A DNA stretch of 64,000 bases from Neorhizobium galegae bv. orientalis str. HAMBI 540 (GTDB lineage: Bacteria > Pseudomonadota > Alphaproteobacteria > Rhizobiales > Rhizobiaceae), in the NCBI RefSeq assembly GCF_000731315.1, contig NZ_HG938353.1, positions 744,001 to 808,000 on the forward strand, written 5' to 3'. Below, one piece after another: positions 25,304-33,444 of the stretch. A program made the translations under genes and the position numbers. Within the stretch, counting starts at the first letter, position 1. The number at the start of each line of letters is the position of its first letter. The notes under the pieces are model-generated. The model ran no database searches. It had not been told where the DNA came from and was given only the letters and a program-made list of their open reading frames with translations.

Positions 25304-25341
25304 TAAAACGGCTACAGCCCTGACTGACAAGGCTGCAGCCG
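25304..25341 (-). terminator. Probable terminator of the gene ending at 25359
   Basis: CGGCTACAGCC (25309-25319) and GGCTGCAGCCG (25331-25341) pair with one mismatch over 11 positions, loop 11 bases, followed on the minus strand by TTTT. Confidence 0.65.
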
Positions 25342-25358
25342 CTGAAGGCTCTATAATC

Positions 25359-25910
25359 TTACATGGAGAGCAGCGGATCGTCCTCGATGCCGTTCTGCTG
25401 CTGTTTCTGCGCGTTGCCCTGTGCAAGGGCTGCTGGATTGCCGCCCATGTCCATCGCGGCTTCCTGTTTCTCGCCGTTGACGCCCATGGCTTCGAGGATC
25501 GCCTTGCGGATCTCGGCCTCGATCGCTTCGCGGTCTTCCGCCGACATGGTCTTGAGATCGTCTTCGGTGAGATCCTTGTCCTTGAGATACTGTTCGCGGA
25601 TGCGCTCGGCGAAGGTCTTCTTGGCGAGACCCATGAACTCGTCCTCGTATTTCGTCGAGGGCGCCTCGCCAAGCCAGGTATCGCCGGGGTTCTGGTCGAT
25701 GTCGACACCCTGGCTTTCCATCGTCCAGAGGCTATCGGCCAGTTTTGCGCCGAACACCGTGTCGCTGCCGGTCATGCCGCCCGATACGGACTGCCGCGGT
25801 GCTGCGTAGTCATTGGCGCTGCCGCCCGAAGCATTCTTGTCGCCGCCGTTCTTGCCAAGGACACCATAAAGAGATGCATAATATGGGTTGGTGCTGCCAA
25901 TCGTCGTCAT
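25359..25910 (-). CDS. Hypothetical protein with L-W-T-M-E motif
   Basis: A 183-residue soluble protein, acidic and Gln/Asn-rich at the C-terminus. The N-terminus is MTTIGSTNPYYASLYG; residues 55-70 contain KLADSLWTMES; residues 85-140 are strongly charged helical sequence (FAERIREQYLKDKDL, DREAIEAEIRKAILEAMG). It has no signal peptide. It shares the NxYY and LA-x-x-LW-x-ME elements with the product at 27963-28238, 2 kb away on the same strand, so the two are probably distant paralogues. I do not recognise the family. Confidence 0.7.
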   Translation of the reverse strand: MTTIGSTNPYYASLYGVLGKNGGDKNASGGSANDYAAPRQSVSGGMTGSDTVFGAKLADSLWTMESQGVDIDQNPGDTWLGEAPSTKYEDEFMGLAKKTFAERIREQYLKDKDLTEDDLKTMSAEDREAIEAEIRKAILEAMGVNGEKQEAAMDMGGNPAALAQGNAQKQQQNGIEDDPLLSM

Positions 25911-26003
25911 CGCGACTCTCCTCGTGTGGGACCACTAGTGGCTTAGGTCCCGAAACGTGCACGGAGCTTTCGGATTCCACTTGTGAAATATCGGTAGCCT
26001 GGG

Positions 26004-26023
26004 TATGGTTACATGTAACCATA
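26004..26023 (+). promoter_or_regulatory. Perfect 20-bp palindrome upstream of mazE
   Basis: TATGGTTACATGTAACCATA is a perfect palindrome ending 10 bases before the mazE start codon. It is a likely autoregulatory operator for the MazE-MazF complex. Confidence 0.65.
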
Positions 26024-26033
26024 GGTGCTTTTC

Positions 26034-26252
26034 ATGCCAGCAAAGCCTAAGTCATCGCGAGAAAAGGTTCGGCAACACCGAGAGCGGTTGCGAGACCAAG
26101 GCCTGCGGCCTGTGCAAATCTGGGTTCCCGATGTCCGGTCTGCTGCCTTTAAGGCGGAGGCATACCGCCAATCGCTCGCCACGGCTGCAAGTGCCGGTGC
26201 CGCCGAAGACCAGGCCTTTGTCGATTCTATTGCGGACTGGGCCGACGAGTGA
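26034..26252 (+). CDS. mazE: MazE-family antitoxin (DUF3018 type)
   Basis: A 72-residue antitoxin with a basic N-terminus (KPKSSREKVRQHRERLRDQGLRPVQIWVPD) and acidic C-terminus (EDQAFVDSIADWADE). R-x-R-x-x-G-L-R-P-v-q-i-W-V-P-D is the mark of the DUF3018/MazE-like group found with MazF/PemK toxins in alphaproteobacteria. TAGGTG sits six bases before the ATG; a GTG at 26025 is a less likely start. Confidence 0.86.
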   Translation: MPAKPKSSREKVRQHRERLRDQGLRPVQIWVPDVRSAAFKAEAYRQSLATAASAGAAEDQAFVDSIADWADE

Positions 26253-26590
26253 AGCGCGGCGAGGTCTGGACTGTTTCCGGCGGTAATGACTATGCTGGTA
26301 AGCCGCGTCCCTGCGTCGTGGTGCAGGATGATAGCTTCGGTGGAACGGATTCGGTCACGATCTGCATCTTCACGACCTACGAAGTGGATGCTCCGCTGTT
26401 CCGTCTCCATGTCCGGCCTGATGAACGCAATGGCCTGCATCAGGCTTCATGGCTGACGGTCGACAAGATCGCCACAGTTCCCCGCAGCAAGATCGGTGAA
26501 CGTTTGGGGCGGCTGCGCGACGACGACATCCTGCGCCTCAATCGCTCCGCGCTGGTTTTCCTTGGTCTCGCGTCTCCACGTTTGGCTTAG
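26249..26590 (+). CDS. mazF: MazF/PemK-type endoribonuclease toxin
   Basis: A 113-residue MazF-fold toxin: MKRGEVWTVSGGNDYAGKPRPCVVVQDDSFG carries the strand-loop-strand start, followed by VTICIFTT and the DKIATVPRSKIGERLGRL helix typical of the family. MazF cleaves mRNA at short motifs. The ATG overlaps the mazE stop by four bases, giving coupled translation. Confidence 0.92.
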   Translation: MKRGEVWTVSGGNDYAGKPRPCVVVQDDSFGGTDSVTICIFTTYEVDAPLFRLHVRPDERNGLHQASWLTVDKIATVPRSKIGERLGRLRDDDILRLNRSALVFLGLASPRLA

Positions 26591-26649
26591 GTCTGCTTCA
26601 AACCCCCTCGACCGGAAAACTGGACTCAATTGCAATTAGGTCTATAAGA

Positions 26650-26670
26650 ATATAGGGTACCCCCCTATAT
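26650..26670 (+). promoter_or_regulatory. DmeR-binding site candidate with G/C tract
   Basis: ATATAGGG (26650-26657) and CCCTATAT (26663-26669/70) form an inverted repeat around a GTACC core, 16 bases before dmeR. RcnR/DmeR repressors bind A/T-flanked G/C-tract repeats of this style. Confidence 0.6.
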
Positions 26671-26685
26671 TACGCGGAGACGCTC

Positions 26686-26958
26686 ATGGCGCATACCATC
26701 CGGGAAAAGGCAAAGCTTCTGGCGCGGGTGCGCCGGTTGAAGGGGCAGATGGAGGCGGTCGAGCGAGCGCTCGAGGCCGAGGCGCCCTGCGGCGAGGTGC
26801 TGCAATTGCTCGCCTCGATCCGTGGCGCGCTTTCCGGGCTCACCGGAGAAGTCATGGAGGATCATCTGCGCGAGCATGTGCTGCATGCCGATGACGAGAA
26901 ACAGAGGGCGCAGGCGGTGGACGAGCTCGCCGAGGCGCTCCGCACCTATATCCGCTGA
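26686..26958 (+). CDS. dmeR: DmeR, nickel/cobalt-responsive repressor (RcnR/CsoR family)
   Basis: A 90-residue all-helical repressor. Residues His3, Cys35, His60 and His64 coincide in number and spacing with the Ni/Co ligand set known for RcnR, so metal rather than formaldehyde sensing is favoured. RVRRLKGQMEAVERALE is the DNA-binding helix. It precedes dmeF by 20 bases; in Rhizobium leguminosarum dmeRF is induced by Ni and Co. GGAGA lies before the ATG. Confidence 0.92.
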   Translation: MAHTIREKAKLLARVRRLKGQMEAVERALEAEAPCGEVLQLLASIRGALSGLTGEVMEDHLREHVLHADDEKQRAQAVDELAEALRTYIR

Positions 26959-26978
26959 TCGAGACGAAGGAGAAGACA

Positions 26979-27953
26979 ATGGCCCATTCCATCGAGGAGC
27001 TGAAGCACGAGCACGTGTTTCTGGGCGCCGACCACGAGCGCAACGAGCGCAAGGTCTGGCTGGTGATCGCGTTGACCGCCGCGATGATGGTGGCGGAAAT
27101 CGTCGCCGGCTCGGTCTTCGGTTCGATGGCGCTGACCGCCGACGGCTGGCATATGTCCACTCATGCAGGCGCAATGCTGATTGCGGCGCTCGCTTATCTC
27201 TATGCCCGCCGCCAGGCCCGCAATCCGCGCTACACGTTCGGCACCGGCAAGCTTGGCGATCTCGCTGGCTTCGCGAGCGCCATCGTGCTCGCCCTGATCG
27301 CGCTGCTGATCGCCTGGGAGAGTTTTGTCCGTCTCGCCAACCCGGTGGCGATCGATTTCGACCAGGCGATCTTCGTGGCCGTGGCCGGGCTGGCGGTCAA
27401 CCTGCTCAGCGCCTGGCTGCTGCGGGAGGATCATCATCCCCATCACGGTGGCCATGCCCATGACGGCGGTCATCATCACGGCGGCCATCACGGACATCAT
27501 GGCGCCCATGCGCACGGGGCTGCCAAGGATCACAATCTGCGCGCCGCCTACCTGCATGTTCTTGCCGATGCGCTGACCTCGGTGCTGGCGATCGTCGCGC
27601 TCGCTCTCGGTCGCTCCTATGGCTGGTCCTGGCTGGATCCGGTCATGGGCGTGGTTGGCGGCCTGGTGATCGCGCGCTGGTCCTGGGGGCTGATCCGGGT
27701 GACTGCGACGATATTGCTGGATGCACAGCCGGATGACGCGGAGTTGGCGGGCAAAATCCGCCGGAGCGTTGAGACGGAGGAGGACAGGATTTCCGACCTG
27801 CATGTCTGGCAGGTGGGGCCGGGGCACCATGCGGCAATCGTCGCGCTGGTCACGCCAAACCCCCGGGCGCCGTCCTTCTACAAGGATAAGCTCCGGAGCA
27901 TCCGGGATCTGTCGCATGTGACGGTGGAAGTCACGCCGGCTGGAACGGCGTAG
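26979..27953 (+). CDS. dmeF: DmeF, cation diffusion facilitator for Co/Ni efflux
   Basis: A 324-residue CDF transporter with six helices. TM2 and TM5 metal residues are visible in ALTADGWHMSTHAG and VLADALTSVLAIVA. A histidine-rich loop at residues 150-175 (HHGGHAHDGGHHHGGHHGHH) is typical of DmeF, as is the N-terminal HVFLGADHERNERK. The C-terminal domain is LHVWQVGPGHHAAIVALV. Exports Co2+/Ni2+ in exchange for protons. Co-transcribed with dmeR. Confidence 0.93.
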   Translation: MAHSIEELKHEHVFLGADHERNERKVWLVIALTAAMMVAEIVAGSVFGSMALTADGWHMSTHAGAMLIAALAYLYARRQARNPRYTFGTGKLGDLAGFASAIVLALIALLIAWESFVRLANPVAIDFDQAIFVAVAGLAVNLLSAWLLREDHHPHHGGHAHDGGHHHGGHHGHHGAHAHGAAKDHNLRAAYLHVLADALTSVLAIVALALGRSYGWSWLDPVMGVVGGLVIARWSWGLIRVTATILLDAQPDDAELAGKIRRSVETEEDRISDLHVWQVGPGHHAAIVALVTPNPRAPSFYKDKLRSIRDLSHVTVEVTPAGTA

Positions 27954-27962
27954 TCGGACTTA

Positions 27963-28238
27963 TTAGAATTCGGCGAATTCCTGGTAACGGCCTTCGACCC
28001 AGTCCTTCCTAATGCCTCGGACCTGCATGTCGACGTTTGCGGAACCCGCGTCGTCGATTTCCATGACCCACAGCGCATTGGCAAGCGAAGACGACAGCAG
28101 CGTACTGCTTCCCGTCAAAGCGTTCGGAGAACGCTGGGCGGCGACGGCTTCACGCTGGGGCGCTTCTTCGACTTTCCGGTCCATCTCTTGTGCCCGGTTG
28201 GGATAATAATAGCCGTTGAGGCCGCTATCGATCTTCAT
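27963..28238 (-). CDS. Hypothetical protein, relative of the product at 25359-25910
   Basis: A 91-residue soluble protein, convergent with dmeF (nine bases between stops). It begins MKIDSGLNGYYYPNRAQEMD and contains SSSLANALWVMEIDDAG, then KDWVEGRYQEFAEF. The NGYYY and LA-x-x-LW-x-ME elements and the closing Y-x-E-F match the larger protein on the other side of mazEF-dmeRF. No signal peptide, no family recognised. Confidence 0.7.
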   Translation of the reverse strand: MKIDSGLNGYYYPNRAQEMDRKVEEAPQREAVAAQRSPNALTGSSTLLSSSLANALWVMEIDDAGSANVDMQVRGIRKDWVEGRYQEFAEF

Positions 28239-28532
28239 GGCGAAACGCCCGTGTTCAGAATGGTTAACAAATAGTTAACGCACGAAGCTTGCGCGAGGCT
28301 TGCGCCTGATGTTGCGGTTTGACGGCAGGGGCTTGACAAAAAAATGACAATGAACGGCTGTTCGCTGCGTTCCGTATCCGTTCCAGTTGTTGGTAAACCT
28401 GCCGGATATCGCCTGCGGTTTCCGGCCGCTCAAGATAAAGTCGCTCTGGCGGGCGAAGACCGAGCCACGCCCGGGAGGTGAAAGATGACAGCATGGCAGA
28501 CGATCGGAATGACGATGCCTGCCGTCGGACGT

Positions 28533-29048
28533 TCAGCCTTCCATGGCGCGGGCCATTTCGGCGAGCTTGCGAACCGTGTTGAAATTGCGCGACGTGCCCG
28601 GTTTCAGGGCCGGAAGCTTCAGTTTCGATTTGCCCGAGCCGATCGGATAATGGACATAGATCTCGCGCCCGGCGATGACGGCTTCCTCGCCATCCGGCGC
28701 GACCATCTTGTCGAGTGCATCTTTGGTGGCCTTCTCGGGCAGGAAAAGCACAAGTAGGAAATTCGGCTTGGCCTTGGGGAAGGGCGCATTTTCGACGATC
28801 GCCTCCAGCTCCTGCGTCGAACGAACCATGACGCCCGGCTTCTTGCCGAATTTTTTGCCGAGGGTCTCGTCAAGCTTCTCGGCAACCTTCGCCTCCGCCT
28901 CGTCGGACCGGAACAGTACATTGCCGCTCTGGATATAGGTCTTGACGTCGGTGAAGCCGAGCCCTTCGCAGATGGACTTCAGTTCGGTCATCGGGAGTGC
29001 CGTGCCGGAGACATTCACGGCGCGGAGCAGGGCAATGTAGACAGTCAT
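28533..29048 (-). CDS. DUF1697 family protein
   Basis: A 171-residue protein with the family hallmarks YIALLRAVNVSGT at the start, GFTDVKTYIQSGNVLF, and PAFPKAKPNFLLVLF-type middle strands. DUF1697 has a ferredoxin-like fold and no known function. AGGAGGAGA before the ATG is a strong ribosome site. The 294 bases upstream of 28533 toward 28239 show no convincing gene. Confidence 0.9.
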   Translation of the reverse strand: MTVYIALLRAVNVSGTALPMTELKSICEGLGFTDVKTYIQSGNVLFRSDEAEAKVAEKLDETLGKKFGKKPGVMVRSTQELEAIVENAPFPKAKPNFLLVLFLPEKATKDALDKMVAPDGEEAVIAGREIYVHYPIGSGKSKLKLPALKPGTSRNFNTVRKLAEMARAMEG

Positions 29049-29109
29049 CGATTCTCCTCCTACCTTCCCTCAGCCGTAAAGTGGGGAACGGCTACACACC
29101 CACCTCTCC

Positions 29110-29220
29110 TCATCCCTGTGCTTGTCACAGGGATCCAGCAGCGCCGCGTCTGCGGCGCGGGAGACCCTTTCACGCGAAGGACTTCGCGTAGCTGGATTCC
29201 TGTGACAAGCACAGGAATGA
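29110..29220. repeat. Palindromic intergenic repeat, second family
   Basis: Arms TCATCCCTGTGCTTGTCACA... at 29110-29138 and its near reverse complement at 29192-29220 match at 27 of 29 positions. Between them are two small hairpins (GCGCCGC-GTCT-GCGGCGC and CGCGAAG-GA-CTTCGCG). The core is unlike the CCCCCCTCTG-type elements elsewhere. It lies between the DUF1697 gene and oligopeptidase B and may also act in transcript ends. Confidence 0.8.
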
Positions 29221-29281
29221 GGGAACAAAGGTGTTGCCCGCGATCAGTCGACGTTCGATATGCCGCCGCCCCTCAAGGCTG

Positions 29282-31390
29282 CTACATCTTCCCCGCCACC
29301 TTGATTGCAAACGCATATTCGAACGCGATCTCCTCCAGCCGCTGGAAGCGTCCCGACTTGCCGCCGTGGCCGGCCGCCATGTTGGTCTTCAACAGGATCG
29401 GCGCGGTGCCGGTCGAGAATTCGCGGACCTTGGCGACCCACTTGGTCGGCTCCCAGTAGGTGACGCGCGGGTCGGTCAGGCCGGAAATGGCGAGAATCGG
29501 CGGGTAGGGTTTCGCCTCGACATTGTCGTAAGGCGAGTAGGCGGCGATCCACTGGTATTCTTCGAGGCTGTCGATCGGGTTGCCCCATTCCGGCCATTCC
29601 GGCGGGGTCAGCGGCAGCGTGTCGTCGAGCATGGTGTTCAAGACATCAACGAAGGGCACGGCGGCGATGATGCCGGCGAATTTTTCCGGTGCCATGTTGG
29701 CGATGCCGCCCATCAGCATGCCGCCGGCCGATCCGCCTTCGGCGATGATGTTCGCGTAGGACGTGAACTTCTCTTGATTCAGATAATCAGCAGCGGCGAT
29801 GAAGTCTTTGAACGTGTTCTGCTTGTGCTCCATCTTGCCGGTCTCGTACCAGGCAAAACCCTTGTCCTTGCCGCCGCGAATATGGGCGATGGCATAAACG
29901 AAGCCGCGATCCGCGAGCGACAGGTTGTTGGTCGAGAATCCGGCCGGAATGGTGATGCCGTAGGCGCCGTAGCCGTAAAGCAGGCAGGGCGCCGAACCGT
30001 CGAGCGGCGTATCTTTCCGGTAGAGCAGCGAGACCGGCACCAGTTCGCCGTCATGCGCCGGCGCCATCACCCGGCGGGTGACGTAATCGTCCGGATTGTG
30101 GCCCGACGGCACTTCCTGGGTCTTCAGAAGCACCCGCTCGCGGGTCCTCATGTCGTAGTCGTAGAGCTGGCTCGGCGTCGTCATCGACGAATAGGAAAAG
30201 CGGATGACGTCGCTGTCGTATTCGGCGGCCCCCTGCAGGCCGAGCGAATAGGCCTCTTCGGCAAAGGCGATCGCATGTTCCTCGCCGGTCGTCCGGTCGC
30301 GGATGATGATCTGCGGCAGCCCGTCCTTGCGCTGCAGCCACAGAAGATAACGGGCGAACGCCATGTGGCTGATGATCAGCCGGCCCGGCTCGTGCGGCAC
30401 GACCTCGGTCCAGTTCTGCTTGCCCGGCGCGTTAACCGGCGTCTGCATGATCTTGAAGTCTTTGGCGTCGCCGTCATTGGTGAGGATGTAGAAGACGTCG
30501 CCGCCTTCGGTCATCGAATATTCGATGCCTTCTTCGCGTGCCGCAACCAACGCCGGCTCGACCGTCAGGTCCCTGGTCGAGAGCAGCCGATATTCCGACG
30601 TTTCGTGGTCGTGGATGTCGATATAGATGAAGTCGTCGAGCAGCGAGCCGCCGACGCCCATGAAGAAGCCCGGGTCCTCTTCCTCATAGACCAGCCGGTC
30701 TTCCGATTGCGGCTGGCCGACGATGTGGTGGAAGACTTTCGAGGGCCGGTGGTTCTCGTCCTGCAGCGTGTAGAAGAAGCTCTTGCCGTCAGGTGCCCAG
30801 ACCCCGCCGCCGCCGGTATTCTCGACCACGTCGGCAAGGTCTTCGCCCGTGGCAAGGTCGCGGATGCGCAGGGTGAAATATTCCGACCCCTTGTCGTCGT
30901 AACCCCAGATGCCGCGGGAATGGTCGCTCGTGTGGTCGATGCCGGAGAGGCGGAAATAGTCCTTGCCCACGGCTTCCTTGTCCCCGTCGAGCAGGAGGTG
31001 TTTTTCGCCACCGTCGCGCGGGGTGCGGAAATAATGCGGCTGCTCGCCGCCGGTCACGAACAGCGTGCCATAGGCGAACCGCCCGTCCTTCATCGGCACG
31101 GAGCTGTCGTCTTCCTTGATGCGGCCGCGCATCTCGGCAAACAGCTTTTTCTGCAGCTCGGCCGTGTCGCCCATGGCCGCTTCCATATAGGCGTTCTCGG
31201 CCTCCAGATGCTTGCGGATTTCCGGATCGAGGAGCGACGGATCCTTGAACATCGCCTGCCAGTTATCAGCCCGGAACCAGGCATAGTCGTCGGTGCGGGT
31301 AATGCCGTGGCGGGTATCGGAGACCGGCTTCTTGGGCGCAACGGGAGCGGCAGGAAGATTGGCGAAAGGCGATAGGCGGGAGGTGGCCAA
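29282..31390 (-). CDS. ptrB: Oligopeptidase B (S9 family)
   Basis: A 702-residue prolyl-oligopeptidase-type enzyme cutting after basic residues in short peptides. The N-terminal beta-propeller runs to about residue 400 and the hydrolase domain follows. The nucleophile is in AEGGSAGGMLMG, the acid in SGLTDPRVTYWEPTKW and the His in AGHGGKSGRF. The start codon is TTG at 31390 with GGAG eight bases upstream; no better ATG exists before the conserved HGITRTDDYAWFR segment. Cytoplasmic. Confidence 0.94.
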   Translation of the reverse strand: MATSRLSPFANLPAAPVAPKKPVSDTRHGITRTDDYAWFRADNWQAMFKDPSLLDPEIRKHLEAENAYMEAAMGDTAELQKKLFAEMRGRIKEDDSSVPMKDGRFAYGTLFVTGGEQPHYFRTPRDGGEKHLLLDGDKEAVGKDYFRLSGIDHTSDHSRGIWGYDDKGSEYFTLRIRDLATGEDLADVVENTGGGGVWAPDGKSFFYTLQDENHRPSKVFHHIVGQPQSEDRLVYEEEDPGFFMGVGGSLLDDFIYIDIHDHETSEYRLLSTRDLTVEPALVAAREEGIEYSMTEGGDVFYILTNDGDAKDFKIMQTPVNAPGKQNWTEVVPHEPGRLIISHMAFARYLLWLQRKDGLPQIIIRDRTTGEEHAIAFAEEAYSLGLQGAAEYDSDVIRFSYSSMTTPSQLYDYDMRTRERVLLKTQEVPSGHNPDDYVTRRVMAPAHDGELVPVSLLYRKDTPLDGSAPCLLYGYGAYGITIPAGFSTNNLSLADRGFVYAIAHIRGGKDKGFAWYETGKMEHKQNTFKDFIAAADYLNQEKFTSYANIIAEGGSAGGMLMGGIANMAPEKFAGIIAAVPFVDVLNTMLDDTLPLTPPEWPEWGNPIDSLEEYQWIAAYSPYDNVEAKPYPPILAISGLTDPRVTYWEPTKWVAKVREFSTGTAPILLKTNMAAGHGGKSGRFQRLEEIAFEYAFAIKVAGKM

Positions 31391-31472
31391 GGAAGCACTC
31401 CGGTTATGAGGCGAGGAGTGCCAGAGATAGGGGGCGCCTGGGCGCTAGGCAAGCGGGTTGCTTCTGGAATGC

Positions 31473-31694
31473 TTAGCCGAGGGCGGCCTGCAATGAAGGT
31501 TGGGAAATATCTCGGCCCACATCATGTGCGGCCTCGATCCAGCTTTCGATCGCGTCCTGTACGTTGGAAATGGCATCCTGCGGAGTCTCGCCATCGCTCA
31601 TGCAGCCGGGAAGATCAGGTACGGTCGCCAGAAAACCGCCGCCATCTTCTGGAAGGAGCGGTGAGACGAGAACCGGGTAGCGCAGTTTGGTCAT
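31473..31694 (-). CDS. Solitary HicB-like protein
   Basis: A 73-residue protein with the HicB domain (YPVLVSPLLPEDGGGFLATVPDLPGCMSDGETPQDAISNVQDAIESWIEAAHDVG in outline) and no DNA-binding domain. No HicA gene adjoins it: only 108 bases separate it from the next gene upstream. It could be a remnant or a stand-alone regulator. GGGGGTGA precedes the ATG. Confidence 0.85.
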   Translation of the reverse strand: MTKLRYPVLVSPLLPEDGGGFLATVPDLPGCMSDGETPQDAISNVQDAIESWIEAAHDVGRDISQPSLQAALG

Positions 31695-31802
31695 TGTTCA
31701 CCCCCTTGATCACATCATCCTATTTCCCGTTCTGGTAGGTGGTCAATTGCGTAACCGTCTCATAGTTTCCGGCCGTCCGAGTCATATTGGATAGGAAATG
31801 AC

Positions 31803-32195
31803 ATGATAAAAACCTGGTCACTCGCAGCATTGGCTCTTCTTTCCGCCCTACCGGCGCATGCTCTCGATGCCCACATCGTCCGGCAGCTCGATGCGCTCGC
31901 CCCGGATGAACGGCGCGAACAGCGCTGCGATATCGAGGCGATGGATCGCATCAAAAAGGACAACAAGGGCGAGTTCAAGCCGGACAAGGTGATCGCTTAT
32001 ACCTTTTCCCAGCCGGTCGAAGATGGCAACGCCATCCGGGCACCGGGCGCTGTTTTCCGCAGTGCCGGCGACTGGTATCGGCTCAAATACAAGTGCGAGA
32101 CCGGCGACAAGGGCCTGGAAGTGATGTCCTTCGACTACAAGATCGGTTCGAAAGTCCCGCGCGAAGAGTGGGAAAAGTATTACCTCTACGACTGA
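31803..32195 (+). CDS. DUF930 family secreted protein
   Basis: A 130-residue protein with a signal peptide (MIKTWSLAALALLSALPAHA) and the DUF930 core: LDALAPDERREQRCDIEAMDRI, DKVIAYTF, and DWYRLKYKCETGDKGLEVMSF with two cysteines. DUF930 is largely restricted to Rhizobiales and its role is unknown. Its stop is two bases from the convergent transporter gene. Confidence 0.88.
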   Translation: MIKTWSLAALALLSALPAHALDAHIVRQLDALAPDERREQRCDIEAMDRIKKDNKGEFKPDKVIAYTFSQPVEDGNAIRAPGAVFRSAGDWYRLKYKCETGDKGLEVMSFDYKIGSKVPREEWEKYYLYD

Positions 32196-32197
32196 GG

Positions 32198-33349
32198 TCA
32201 TCCCGGCAGATGCGGCACCGTCTTCCGGTCGGGGAAAAGCTCATTCAGCACCGTCATCATGATGAGGGAAAGCGGCAGGGCGAGCATCGCCCCGACCGCA
32301 CCCCACATCCAGGTCCAGAACAGGATGGCGATGAAGACGATGAAGGGATTGATCTCCCACTGCCGGCCCATGATCGCCGGGAAGAGCAGGTTCTCCATCG
32401 CAAGGTGGACGGTGAAGAAAATAGCCGCCGGGATCAGGCCGAGGAAGAAAGCGTCATGGGTGAGAATGCCGGCGATCGCTACCGAAACCGTCATCAGCGT
32501 GATGCCGACGAACGGGATGAAGCTTGAGACGAAGGCGAACAGGCCCCATAGCACAGGCATGGAAAGCCCGCCGAAATAGGCGATCAGCGCCATTACCACC
32601 CCAAGCCCCAGATAGAGGAGGCTGGCCGTCGCGAAATAATAGCCGAGCACCTCGTCGATCGAGTTGAGCACCCGGATTGCCATCAGCCGCTGCCGGCGTG
32701 TCGGGAAGGCGAGAATGATGGTGCGCCGCAGCCGTAGCCGGCCGTAGAGGAAGAGCAGCAGGGCCGCAAAGAAGATCATTCCCTGGACGATCGCCGGCGT
32801 CAGGTTGGCGGTGACGATGCCGAGAATATTGCCGGAATTCTCGATCAGCGACTGCATCGACATCGGCCCGGTCTCGAATGTCGCGGGCGAGACGTTGATC
32901 CAATGTTGGCTTTCAAGGAAGGGCTTGATGCGGTCGATGGTCCGCTCGATGAAGTTCGGGCCTTCCTGGATCAGCTTCGCGACCGGTTCAGCAAGCGAAT
33001 TGATGATCAGGAACAGGGCCGCGAAGACCAGCGTCGAGAGAATGAAGGCAATGCCGAAACGGGGCACGCCGGCTTTGCCGAGACGATCCGCGACCAGCCC
33101 GAGGATCAGGCCGACGACGACGGCGAGCGTGACGGGGATCAGGATCAGCGACATGTAATGGACGAGCGAGAAGAACACGATCGCGAAAATGCCGATCACC
33201 GCCCAGGCCATCGCGACGTCCAGCGCCTCGCGCCCAAGCGGCAGGTTCTCCACCACGTCGATCTCTTCCGGGTGCAGCAGCGCCTCCTTGCGCTGGGCCG
33301 GCATCTCCGTCAGGTGTTTCTTCAGCTTGCCATTGCCGCGCGCGCTCAT
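32198..33349 (-). CDS. AI-2E family transporter (PerM/YdiK-like)
   Basis: A 383-residue membrane protein with eight predicted helices. Typical elements are the early double helix, the soluble middle segment (EGPNFIERTIDRIKPFLE) and the closing GLIPAAIFFTVHLAMENLLFPAIMGRQWEINPF. Family members export AI-2 or act as Na+/H+ antiporters; which applies is unclear. The ribosome site is weak. Confidence 0.88.
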   Translation of the reverse strand: MSARGNGKLKKHLTEMPAQRKEALLHPEEIDVVENLPLGREALDVAMAWAVIGIFAIVFFSLVHYMSLILIPVTLAVVVGLILGLVADRLGKAGVPRFGIAFILSTLVFAALFLIINSLAEPVAKLIQEGPNFIERTIDRIKPFLESQHWINVSPATFETGPMSMQSLIENSGNILGIVTANLTPAIVQGMIFFAALLLFLYGRLRLRRTIILAFPTRRQRLMAIRVLNSIDEVLGYYFATASLLYLGLGVVMALIAYFGGLSMPVLWGLFAFVSSFIPFVGITLMTVSVAIAGILTHDAFFLGLIPAAIFFTVHLAMENLLFPAIMGRQWEINPFIVFIAILFWTWMWGAVGAMLALPLSLIMMTVLNELFPDRKTVPHLPG

Positions 33350-33392
33350 GTTTTTCGTGTCCAGAGGTCCCCGTGATCGCTCTCAACGCGAA

Positions 33393-33420
33393 AGCGGCAC
33401 TCCGGTTCCGGAGCGCCGCT
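33393..33420 (-). terminator. Hairpin after the VOC gene
   Basis: AGCGGC-A-CTCCGG pairs with CCGGAG-C-GCCGCT around a two-base TT centre (one mismatch), 25 bases past the stop at 33445. The following T run on the minus strand is short. Confidence 0.55.
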
Positions 33421-33444
33421 GTCGGGCGGAACGAGGTACGGTAC

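Noticed and set aside
24792..27953. Single metal-resistance island made of MerR, DmeR and DmeF
   Set aside because: The MerR gene is on the opposite strand, separated from dmeRF by a toxin-antitoxin pair and an unrelated gene, and dmeRF has its own regulator.
28485..28757. 90-codon frame with a good GGGAGG ribosome site
   Set aside because: Most of it is antisense to the DUF1697 gene and the product shows no domain; the ribosome-like site alone is not enough.
29231..31375. 714-codon plus-strand frame
   Set aside because: It is the antisense shadow of oligopeptidase B, which has a complete catalytic triad.
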